Part shown: one piece after another, positions 24,033-34,695 of the stretch
Position numbering within the stretch: the first letter of the stretch is position 1
Layout: the number at the start of each line of letters is the position of its first letter
Source of the DNA: Paramacrobiotus metropolitanus
Lineage: Eukaryota > Tardigrada > Eutardigrada > Parachela > Macrobiotidae
Direction: 5' to 3'
DNA length: 64,000 nt
Assembly: GCF_019649055.1 (NCBI RefSeq)
Contig: NW_026570249.1
Span: 806,001 to 870,000, forward strand
Translations under genes and position numbers: made by a program
Notes under the pieces: model-generated
What the model saw: the letters and a program-made list of their open reading frames with translations, nothing else
What the model was told of the DNA's origin: nothing
Databases searched by the model: none

Positions 24033-26107
24033 GAGTTTTATCCCTTTTTCATGGATTTCAAAGATTCACGAAAAAATATGGATGCATCTGTCTCAAGATG
24101 TGTACACGAACGACCATGGGTGGATATTGTGGTTCACTTTTGAAGCTGTACTTTTTGGGCCAATAGCTATCTGTAAATGCGAGTTGTTTATAGGGTTCTC
24201 GTTTTTCAATTTTTCACTTCAGTAAGCGATTGCCCCTTTTTAATTGCGCAAAGATGATGAAACTATTGAAGATGAAATAATCCCCAGATTGACGGTGCCT
24301 TACTAAAAATAATGAATGCGTAATATTGTTAAGAAAAAATACAACCGCATGGATTTGTCCTATGTATGCATGCAATACTGTATATAATATCGGTTTGTAA
24401 ATTTAAAATGTCAATTACGTTGAAGTCTGTATATTAAAGCAGGGATCTCACAGGTCACGATGGTCGACTAAATCGCAGACATTACTGCACCACGCATAGC
24501 AATATAGAAAAACGTCATAAACGATTTCTGTACATGTTAATATCAACGTAAATGCAAATGCATGAAGAATTGCATGTAGTAAACAATATTGTACGGCGTA
24601 ATTTTGACTCCTTGGGAACGAAGAAAGGAGCCGACCTGGAATGCTACGATCTACGGTGGCCCTTATATCATAACTGTACCGGCATCAGTGCAGGGCCACT
24701 GCAGGCCGAAGAAGCGGCTGTGTAATTACAGCGAGACAAAAACACGAAATACCGAAACACCACTTAGGACAATCTGTTGTACCCGCTGGGTTTAAAAACT
24801 CTGGGACCGGGGAGATCGGAGCCACTTACTGATACGGTGATACCCGAACTTGCAAGGAAAGTACATGGGAAACTGGAGACGGTGGATACAACGGATTAGC
24901 ACTGAAACGAGGAAACGCAAGAACATATATACTCTGTATAATGGGAACAGCAAAACCGGTGGCGGATTCAGACCCGATTTTTTCTGTCATCCTACCGCTG
25001 CGTAACCTGCTTTTCGCAGATGCCGAAATACCTATCTAATTTCCGATTATTTATTTAATTTAATTTAATTTATAATAATTATGTCTGTGCATAAACAATT
25101 ATACACCTTTATCGGAACAGATTCCGTTGAAAGCCAAATTAGCCATTAACACACCTCACAGACGGCTGTACATGGATTAGTAATCGGTGTTTTTCAACTG
25201 GATTCCTAACTTATTGTCATTATTAATTATTAGCGGTCATTCAAAACCCAAGAATTATTTACGAAATATTTTTGCATGCAGTATGGCATGCCAAATCAAC
25301 CTGAAGTATCCGGTTCATTGCTTTCACCAGGTTTCGAATATAGATATGTAATGTATTATTTATGTATACGTACGCAATACGCAAAGCGACAGTATTTTAT
25401 ACGAGCATAAGTAGTGCCGTACTGGCACATTCAATGTATTATTATTTCGCTCATGACTTACGATTAAAGGTTAATAATACGGTTTTAGGTATTAAAAAGT
25501 GGCAAAAATATAATTACACTGGACTTACATCAACAAAACCCACATTTACTCTTAATAATACATCTGTTTGTGTTATTCATGCAAAGCGTGCGCATTATTA
25601 TTTGTTTGCAAAGACATGAATAAGTGTGTGCATAAGTTATTGGCGCCTACTTATTGCTGACTAGCACAACATTTCAAATGAGCTTCCTATCAAATTTCAA
25701 AACACGGGGATAAAACCATAAAGTAAAAGCTTTGCAAATCAGCATGAAGAACTAGGGAATATTTGAAGTGGACGTGTTAGTATAAGCAGATACACGGATT
25801 TGACACCTAGGTATTAACGAACTCTTGACAACTTCCGCAAAAACATACTGATTGACGCCAGCTGAGAACTGTGGGTACCGCAAGAAGGTGTGTCCATTTG
25901 ACCATAATATATTAATGTTTCTCAGTCGGCGGGTGGCATATAAAACTGCATGAGTGATGCTCAACGCAAAATGTATGTTTTCAAGGTCAAGAAACCTATC
26001 AGCTGCATTTTTCGGCGAAAAATATTTCGATACAAAATCCTAAGGCGTTAATGCTTATGTTGTCGGTGTTTTAGTTAAAGGACTGTACATAATTATACAT
26101 ATTCAGG
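24033..26107. other. Intergenic stretch between Kazal genes
   Basis: Mostly AT-rich. A GC-richer patch at about 24585-24960 contains an open frame on the plus strand (24589-24795) with no start ATG, no splice context and no resemblance I recognise. It may be a relic of a mobile element. Nothing else seen. Confidence 0.4.
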
Positions 26108-28194
26108 ATGCTTTTCTTAACATATGTTACCCTGACGTTGTGTAAGTATTTTCTACGTAATTCCTTTTTAATTCAATTCAAAGTAATCAATACTTTCATG
26201 CTTGATCTGTACAGTTGTTTGGAGTACCCATGCACAGCAAAATTACGCCACTACTGTGCAGCCACCGGTAAATACGACTGCTGTCTGCATTTGCACGCTG
26301 GAATATAACCCGGTGTGCGGAGTGGACGGGAAGACGTACTCCAATGCCTGCGGCGCGCGTTGTGCAAGTAAGATGACCTTGCGAAATATAACACGACTGT
26401 TTGCAGCAATCTGGGACACGTTGTGCAGGAGTTTTATTATGGGAGCTTATTTTCCTTTCCCGGAATCTGCGATTATATAGTTTTAAACTGCCGGCATCCT
26501 CGCCAAATACTTGTTATTACTCGTATTTTTTTACAGACGTTGCAGTAGCTTCGCAAGGTGAATGCCCGGGATCGTCAACGACTACTGCCAACCCTGGATG
26601 CATTTGTCCGGCAATTTTCGCTCCTGTTTGCGGTGTTGATGGAAAAACATACTCAAGCAGCTGCGTTGCGGCTTGTGCAAGTAAGCAAGCAGACCTAAAA
26701 AAATTTTTCTCTCAATGTAAATCCCAAAATAAGTGCGCACCAAAGCGAAGAACAGTTTTTTGCCTGTGCAGCAAGGTAACAGATTACTCTAAAAATGCGG
26801 CGATGAAGAGTTAATTTAAAAATTAATCTTGCGGCTTCCATAAAGTTTTTAATCGGCATTCGGTTGATTAAACACGTACAGGCGTATTATTAATACGCTA
26901 TTGGTTGTTCAGATAACCATTTAACGGATATGAAATTTTATATATGGACACTTGCAGATTATATTTACTGTTATTTTTATGTTTGGGGTGTTTTGTAAAC
27001 AAAAAGGATAAATAATAATAATGTTGTAATAATAATAATAACAACTATTTCCAATGTACTGTAGCCGCGCGATAAGTTTGCACCACAGAGTCTGGTATAC
27101 GGAAATCGTCATACACGCTGCAGCACGTTCTACGTAACGTGTCCGCTGTCCGATCGGGGGCAGGCAGCGCCCGGATCTAAAAGTGGTGCAAAGTCATCGC
27201 GCGGCTACAGTATTTCCAGCGTTATTGTCCTAAACCTTTCAGAGGTTGCCGTGGCGTCACAAGGCGAATGTGGTACGACGACCGCAAATCCAGGTTGCGT
27301 TTGTACGGCAATATTTGCACCCGTTTGTGGTGTTGATGGGAAGACCTACGCCAGCGCTTGTGTAGCAAATTGTTCCAGTAAGTTTACTATCGACGACATT
27401 AATCCAAAACTGTAAAACCGACGCGTTAGATTTCTCCCCGCGAAATGTATAAACCATTCTCTATGAGGTGCTTAACCATGTGCACCATATTATTCTAGAA
27501 TTCTGGAAAACAAAACTAATGTTTTTGATGTGCTGTAGAAGTGGCAGTAGCGTCACAAGGCGAATGTCCGACCACAACCACACCAAATACCGGATGTGTT
27601 TGCGCTGAAATTTTCCAACCAGTTTGTGGTGCCGACGGGAAAACTTATGGCAACGCCTGCGAAGCAGGCTGTAAAAGTATGTAATATTGGGTAGTACGAT
27701 GATATTGTACATAACTTACCCAATCACATATTTTTATATTACTTGTATTGTCACTTTTGCACTATTTTTTAGTAGTGCGACACTCAACGCGTATGCGTGT
27801 ATCTGTATGTACATAGTACTTACATATCTATACATACTGAATTAACAGAATACGTGGCAGTTCTCAGAATAATGCTGTACGTAATTACTTCGCATATCAT
27901 AATTGCCACTGTTTTACAGATGTGGCAGTTGTATCCCAAGGCGAATGCCCTTCCACGACAACTCCCAACGTTGGGTGCGTGTGTCCGGCAATTTTCCAAC
28001 CGGTTTGTGGCGTAGACGGGAACACTTACGGAAACTCCTGCGAAGCTGGGTGTAAAAGTAGGCCGATTAGTTAAACAGAAACAAAGTCGGTGACAGGTTG
28101 CCGTTGGTTCTGCTGCATTAATATTATTGTTTTTTCAGATGTTGCTGTTGCATTTCAAGGATCATGCTCAACGACAGCAAAACCTTATTCTTAA
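26108..28194 (+). CDS. Secreted five-domain Kazal inhibitor
   Basis: Exons 26108-26141 (signal peptide [11 protein letters not shown]...), 26215-26367, 26537-26680, 27243-27377, 27539-27676, 27920-28057, 28139-28194, all joined in phase 1. It has five Kazal cores in a row with the pattern C-x-C-x7-C-G-x-D-G-x-T-Y-x-x-x-C-x3-C and the closing cysteine in V-A-V-x-S-Q-G-E-C of the following exon. The first domain ([16 protein letters not shown]) almost repeats domain 1 of the upstream gene, so the two are tandem paralogues. P1 residues read Leu, Ala, Ala, Glu, Ala. Linkers are short and Thr-rich. The stop is TAA 28192-28194 after a final exon that closes domain 5. Likely an extracellular inhibitor of elastase- or chymotrypsin-type proteases (inference from P1). 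Confidence 0.85.
27008..27046. repeat. AAT-type microsatellite
   Basis: An imperfect run of AAT/AATA triplets in the third intron of the five-domain Kazal gene, directly beside an inverted-repeat element. Confidence 0.7.
27054..27210. mobile_element. 157-bp MITE, hAT-like
   Basis: Inverted repeats of 29 bases, with 2 mismatches, at 27058-27086 and 27183-27211 (ACTGTAGCCGCGCGAT core). The octamer TATTTCCA occurs at 27046-27053 and again at 27211-27218, which fits an 8-bp target-site duplication. It is non-coding and sits in a Kazal-gene intron. The 8-bp duplication and short size suggest a hAT-type non-autonomous element. Confidence 0.7.
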
Positions 28195-30293
28195 AAGTAG
28201 TGTAAACATTCGTTTCGGGAATTTCCTGCTACGTGTTGTATTTGCCCTATGGAGCTTATAAATAATGCATGAAATTGCCAACTGCATGTTATTATATTTA
28301 TATAAATTTTTTTCTATACACTGTACTCGTTTATTTTCGGTTTAGGATGTTTTTTTTCTACTTGATGGCCTGTTTTATGACTTAACGCGAAGTGGCTAGC
28401 GAATTTTCAAAATAATTCCCAAAAATAACCATGGCTCATCTTACACAGCGTTTTTTATACTACATAACACGATAATTGTATTGAGTATATCTTTTTTCGT
28501 TAACACGCAAAAAATTAAAGTTGTACAGCTGGTAGAGGGGGGCACGTAAGGTGAACAGCACAATAATTGGTTGCGCCGCACTTATTGTGAGTAATGCCAT
28601 ATTCCTTCAATCGCCACCGACATCAGTGGTTGGCATTGAAGTAATCGCAATCAGGTGCGATCAGAATCTGCCACTGCCCGATCCAGTTTTGTTGAGCTTG
28701 TTGACAAGAAACAGAAACAAAAGACGCCATAAACGCAAATCTGCCGTCTGATTGCAGTCTTTTGTTTTAGCGTCTATGACTGCATCAGTCTGCATGAATG
28801 TTATATGGCTGCCTGCCTGTTCTGCGTCGCTCCACATGTGCATGTGCTTTTGTGTGCGGCAGCCAGCACCTCTCGGTACCGGCACCAAAGCCGTGAAAGA
28901 GGTGTATTTTTGCAAGCTAACAGCGAACAAAACGTAAAAAAACTTTGAAAATCAGCTGCAGATACATCTGGTTGCCAAAAAATACGAATAAAATCGCATT
29001 AAATAAAATATCGCACCCTGAGCTTATTGTACGGACAGAATCTCTGCTTAAGGTTTTGTTCGGCAGATATCGTCAGAAATATCCAGGGGTAGAGTGCCCC
29101 AAACACTTCTTTGGCACCCCCGATTTTTTTTCTTTTTCTGTTTTTTATCAATCAAAAATCTGTCCGTATAATAAGCTTCTAACACTTGAATCTTTAAAGT
29201 GGCCGTTTCAGAATATTTTTTTTCAAGTCTGTACTCTGTAAAAATCGACTTCAAATTTTTCACTTTAAAAGCTAATATCTCATTAACAACGAATGCGTTA
29301 CCATCATTGATCCCATTTTAAAGTACAAAAATCATTTCGTCATGTGCTATATGCTATGGTGTAGTCTAAAAGTGTAATGCGTCGGCGGTATGCCCGTTTT
29401 CGCAAAAGGGCTGAACTGCTAGCCACTTCGCGTTAAGCGAGTTTCATTGATGCTTTCTACTTAGAACGTAAATTAGCTTCTCAATTTTTGTGACACGGGC
29501 CATTTTGAGATCAAACTGACATGTGAGCACGATCGCGTCAGTTTATAATTAAGCTCAAGCGTATAGTAATTCGACGCGCGCTAGACATTTTTCGAAGTTT
29601 TTAAAAATTGACAAAGGGTAATTAATTAATCACGTGATATGGTAATAACTACAGTATATATAACGTAAGCATATATGCTTACCTTTACTGTATATTCATA
29701 CAATATGTAAAAGGATGCATTTTCTTGTAGTAAATTCTTATTGCAAAATGGCTGACCTGAATAAGGCGATGGGAAGCATGTATGTAATTGCTCAGAATTC
29801 TTTATACAAGTTTATCTCACTTTTGTTTGGTAACAGAAAAAATAAATTTATTGTACTTACTGCTTACTGTGATGATAGTCACTTATGCAGTAAGACTACT
29901 TTGACTGGAGACCAAATGTGTTGTACAAGTACATGTACCCCATGCATGGTTCGGGTTAGAAATTATTAGAGTAGTGCAACATTACGGTCGGAAAACACTA
30001 TACATAATAATAAAAAACCTGTAATCCACTTCCTGCAAGCTGATGTATATTACTCCCGGCAATTTCGCGACATTACGACGAGGTGGAATTTGAAAATTCT
30101 TCCAACCAGAAAAGCACGTGGACACACGCATTTAGTGTGCAGCATGCAGTGAAACGTTTTGGTTTGAGGCTTTGAGCTAACACTTTGACAACATAACGGC
30201 ATACTGTGACTGCAATTCGAAATTATCCTCGAAACATTCATATCGCGTTTTATGTCACTTATTCATTTGTCCTTGAAAAGTTTATTCGGCAAT
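28195..30293. other. Intergenic stretch containing a TIR element
   Basis: Holds the inverted-repeat element at 28381-29437. A perfect 18-base palindrome lies at 29665-29682 inside a larger weak inverted repeat. The open frame at 29715-29969 has no ATG-to-splice logic or recognisable similarity. No gene supported. Confidence 0.45.
28381..29437. mobile_element. 1.06-kb element with 20-bp perfect TIRs
   Basis: CTTAACGCGAAGTGGCTAGC at 28381-28400 is perfectly inverted at 29418-29437. The interior has only short open frames (66-98 residues) without transposase motifs, so it would be a non-autonomous copy. I see no clear target-site duplication (flanks TTATGA and CGAGTT), which leaves the family unassigned. 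Confidence 0.65.
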
Positions 30294-30820
30294 ATGAAAC
30301 CACGGGCATTCTATACATTATGGTGCATAATTATTCTGTGTTTCGGTAAGTCTCTGATAAATTATTTCATACCAAAACTTGCGCGTGGTCGAATGGAAGG
30401 TGTGCTGCTACGGTTAGGTTTGTTCATCGGAACGGAAGCACCGAAGCCGGGAACGAGCGGCCATCCGCACAAAGGGATGCAATCGGGCGCGTGTTTCTGC
30501 CAATATGCCGGCAACAGACCGGTGTGCGGGAAAAATCTTGTCACATATAGAAACCGATGTGAAGCCGACTGCAAAAGTAAGCTCTACTGCATGCAATTTC
30601 AGACTTCCTGCGTCTATTTAAATACAGTATTTTACTCTGGTACTGCGTAGTAGAAATATTACTAGTACCTAAGTAGGTAACATATTTAAAAGGGTGGTTA
30701 GGATGTTTACTTTTGGAAAAGATATTGATTTATTATTCGTATACTTTTGAGTAATTGCTGTTTATATCATTTACAGAAGTTAACGTGGCCCATGAAGGAC
30801 AATGTCAAGGCAAATTTTAA
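30294..30820 (+). CDS. Secreted single-domain Kazal protein
   Basis: Exons 30294-30345 (signal peptide MKPRAFYTLWCIIILCF), 30418-30576, 30777-30820, joined in phase 1. One Kazal core (CFCQYAGNRPVCGKNLVTY...C...C) is preceded by about 23 Pro/Gly-rich residues and closed by EGQC in the last exon, then TAA 30818-30820. The loop between cysteines 2 and 3 is one residue longer than in the neighbouring genes; P1 would be Tyr, suiting chymotrypsin-like targets. An in-frame ATG at 30252 is possible but would push the hydrophobic signal inward. Small mature protein of about 65 residues. Confidence 0.8.
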
Positions 30821-31612
30821 CTATTATACCGTGTAAAGATGAGAAAAAATTGGACCGAACACCGACTGATGAAGTCGTATTTCAAGAAATTTTGCACATT
30901 TTATTGATCTTCAGTGACCGCTGACTACGCGAGGAATGTGCAGTAGCACATTACACAAAAATTTACATCTTTTTGCCGGAAGTGATGATTTACGTTAATT
31001 AATATGCGAGTTGAAATTGTTCCAAAAAGTGCCGCATTGTAATGTATTTGCACGTTCTCAATAAATTTAACTTTTTGGTTACTGCTACATAATTATTCCT
31101 AAATGAGTGTAATATAAAAAGCTGCCGGAACTACAGAAACATGATTATGAACCATAATAAAAACAAGGCAGGCATGTATATTACACCTATAACAATAGAA
31201 GTATACGAGTATTATGCCGGACACTGTTAGGATATTTAATTATATTGCATAGGTGGCAATTTCTGACGCCGGTGATGTAATTCATTTTTGTATTACACAA
31301 ATGTTTGTTGCACTTATACCTGTTCCACGTGAAGTTCGAACGTGCTGCTGACCCTGAAAGAGAACTATCACAAACCTTATAGGTATTTCCGCTTTCAGGT
31401 AAATCAATACAAGCACTGCATCCGTTGCATTTGCTAGCAGATATAATTAAGCGATTATCATCTACTCAGTACCTGTTTGAATAATTGCTGCCAGCCCATC
31501 CCAGGGAACTGCACGGTTTGAAATTACGGAAGTATCCAATTTTACCGCATTCTCTTAATTCTGAATTTACGGATTCTGTAAATTAATATACGTGCATCAC
31601 GACCCGCATGAT
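30821..31612. other. Intergenic spacer
   Basis: AT-rich spacer between two single-domain Kazal genes. No gene or element seen. Confidence 0.5.
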
Positions 31613-32251
31613 ATGCCGGATATGAGGACGTTATCCATTACAATCACATGCCTGCTGATCATTGCTAGCGGTAAAGTACTGTTTCAAAAGTCATTATACA
31701 GACGTTATATTGTATGTAATTACAGGCGTTCTAGATAAATAATTTTATACACGTTGTGATGTACAGATAGTTTCGTACAGTCTGTAGTGGTAACAATTTT
31801 TCTCGGTAAAGTGTAAACTGTTAACGTATCGAACTGGAAATGCTGAGTAAAATACGGGTGCTGACGTTTTTTCGCGGTTACTTTGTTGCTGATATTCTGT
31901 AGTTCAGGAAAGTCTAGCTGATACCAGTAAAGCATGCCCTTGCACACATGAACGCGATCCGGTTTGCGGCAAGGACGGGAGGAACTATGCTAACACTTGC
32001 ATGGCCGAATGCAATGGTACGGTAAAAATTATTATAGGTGAAAATCGCGCTACCGCTTTGTTTAGTAATTAGCTGTAACATATTACTGCCATTCTGAAAC
32101 AAGTTACTTGAAACGCATTACAGTTACTAAGTTCATAATAAATCGTAATCGCCTAGTCGGCAAACTACATGTAAATACAAATCTGGTGCTTCCAGGAATC
32201 GAAATCGTACATTCTGGAAAATGCGAAGTCAGCGATGTCCCCAAAGGCTAA
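31613..32251 (+). CDS. Secreted single-domain Kazal protein
   Basis: Exons 31613-31670 (signal peptide [19 protein letters not shown]), 31903-32016, 32196-32251, phase 1 junctions. The Kazal core is [18 protein letters not shown] followed by C-M-A-E-C, closed by SGKC in the last exon; stop TAA 32249-32251. P1 would be His, an unusual residue at this site. The splice acceptor at 31901-31902 is favoured over a second AG five bases downstream because only the first keeps the frame open. Confidence 0.78.
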
Positions 32252-32640
32252 TGAATAATTTCCGTGGCACGACTGATGCAACATATAAACTGATTTTGTG
32301 ATTTTTCTAAACTGAATTGCTAGGATTTTTCTATGCAGTAGCTTTTTTTTGCTTAGGTTAATTATTCTTTCTAAATTCATATGCGGCTGCACTATGACAA
32401 AAAACAGTCTTGATAAATAAATGCTGGCCTCACAGTTATTAGTCTTGGTGGTCTTTCGCTTATACAAGAGCAATCACTAAACCTTCTGCATTGCGATTAG
32501 AACCGACCTAAACAATAAATAAAACAGCTGATAAACAAGCAAGCTATAATATAGGAGTGTCCGAAACATTTTTCCAAACAACTTCAAGAAAATCACAATC
32601 GAAAAAAAAGCGTCCAACGTTTGACCATGTCAATGTTAAT

Positions 32641-34199
32641 TTATAAATTCTGCCATATTGGAATTTTCGAACTAACGGATTGTCGCAGCTGATCCATTAC
32701 GGACTTGGGATCCGGACTTTTAACCACAGCTGTACCGGAAACAATGAGGTTCGCGCCAGCCTACAAAAACGCATTAACAGGATTTCTGCATAATTCCCAG
32801 TGCAACTTAAATCTTGCGAAAATACAGATAAATTTTCACATTCAAATGAAAAAGTCATCAAGTTGTTTGACTTTCGGTGAACAAAAAACAACACTGACCT
32901 ACACAAATGCTCTCTATTTAGTTTGTCCCAAAAAATGCAATGCCCGTTTCCGAAAAATTAAATTTTTAATAAAATGATTTCGGGTTTGTTAAGCAAATAA
33001 ATCAGAGAATAGCAGAAATGTACCTCTGCGCAGTGATGAATGGTATCCGGACTGACTCCGCCATCCACTTCGATATCCAGTTCCTTGAATTTCCTCCGCA
33101 GCGTCTGCACTTTGGGCATCATGTCCTGCATGAACTTCTGGCCGCCGGCACCCGGCTCCACCGTCATCACCAACACCAAATCCACCTCTTCAATGTACGG
33201 AAAGACAACATCAACCGCCGTCTTCGGCTTCACCGCAATGCCCACCTGCAATGACCCGAATAGTATATTTCAGTATTTCGGTGGTTTATTTAATCAGCGT
33301 CAAAATATGAACTTTACTCGGTAAAAATAAATCCTGAAACACAACAAATTAACCATCAAAATTAACGACGGATTACGAAAAACTAGCGTACGGCGCAAGC
33401 AAGTAGTATGTCTGTACGAACAATTAATGATTAAATTTCACACGAAGTAAGAAAAATCTTCTCAATGCAAAAGTGTGTACATAAAAATGATAAAATCGAA
33501 GAAAAGCAGAAATAAAATCGAAAACGCAAGAACTTTGTATATCTGCAAAAAAATCCTAACATACGTAACGCAAATAAATTATAAAACTAAGAAATGCACG
33601 AGTAAATTATACTGTAAAAACATTCAAAACTTTTTTTTACTGCAATGCCGGCAATGCTAAAGCACTGCACTAGTCAAGTTTTGTGCAGTACTGAAATACT
33701 GAACGCCAATCACTGAAATTAATAACTGAAATATAAACTGCAGTGTATTGCTGGTAGTAGCCTGGTACTATCTGTAGTGCAGCATGACGGTTTTAGTTTT
33801 ACTACCCGAATGCGCGGTTGCTTTGCTCGAGACGGTACACACCTTCATGCCAGCTTCGCGGATTTTGCGAATCGTCGTCTGCGGATCTTTGGTGGCCTCG
33901 TAATGGAAGACAAACTGATCAGCGCCCGCATCGCTCATGTCCTTGACGAATTTATCGGGATTCTCCACCATCATGTGCATGTCGAACCAGCAGCGATTCT
34001 TCGGGATGGTCTTGCGCAGGGACTCCACCATCTGGTGCCCGAACGTGATCGGCGGCACGAAATGCCCATCCATCACATCCAAATGCAGGTAGTCCGCGCC
34101 AGCATCGATCAGCCGGCTGCATTCGGAACCCAGTTTAGCCAGATCAGCGTTCAGGATGGAAGGACCAATTTTGGCGTGCAGTGTACTAAGAGACGACAT
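32641..34199 (-). CDS. RPE: Ribulose-phosphate 3-epimerase
   Basis: Exons 34199-33843, 33245-33024, 32760-32641, both introns phase 0, 232 residues, the usual length. It interconverts ribulose 5-phosphate and xylulose 5-phosphate in the non-oxidative pentose phosphate pathway, as a cytosolic TIM barrel. The family signatures are complete: KIGPSILNADLAKLG at the N-terminus, LHLDVMDGHFVPPITFG with the catalytic Asp and a metal His, WFDMHMMVENP, MTVEPGAGGQKFM, and IEVDGGVSPDTIHHC with the second catalytic Asp, ending with AGANLIVSGTAVV. The start is the first ATG, two residues before the usual N-terminus. It is divergent from the ferroportin gene. Confidence 0.96.
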
Positions 34200-34695
34200 G
34201 GTATGAATAATGGATACGGTGCGCTCTTCGAAGGATGCTAGAGATCAGGGAAAATGTTCGGACTTATTGAATGTTTCAAACACGCCGAAAAAACTGTGGG
34301 TCGAACCGTCGAAGAAAAATACTTTCTCAAAATACAAATGGAATTCGGAAGTGAATACTCCAAACACTGGCAGCTGCCAAAAGCGTGGAATTCATTACTT
34401 AACTGCATTCTGCATTAGATTTTCATTCAGGAAAAAATCAGCTGTTGCAAAGTGGTGAAGTGTAGCGAAATCGTCTCTCGTGGGAGGAAGCCTGCGTCAG
34501 CTCATAACGAAAGGAGGATCTGTTTGTTGACTTTCTTCATTTTGCAATTTTGCCTTGTTTTGCACAATAATAAAATGATTGTTTCGCCATTACAATGAGC
34601 ATAATTGGCATGTTGGAAACTGTTGCGCTTCAGTCAGAGCTTTGCGTGGCGTGATAACATCCACTGAAAATGGAACTGTCAATATAAATCCCGAA
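34200..34695. promoter_or_regulatory. Divergent promoter region RPE / ferroportin
   Basis: About 0.5 kb separates the RPE start (minus) from the chosen ferroportin start (plus), so both promoters must lie here unless ferroportin has an upstream exon. I see no clear TATA box. An AG at 34630 could be a splice acceptor into the ferroportin first coding exon. Confidence 0.45.

Noticed and set aside
33777-34241. 154-codon open frame on the plus strand opposite RPE exon 1
   Set aside because: It is the antisense shadow of a strongly conserved enzyme exon and has no family resemblance.
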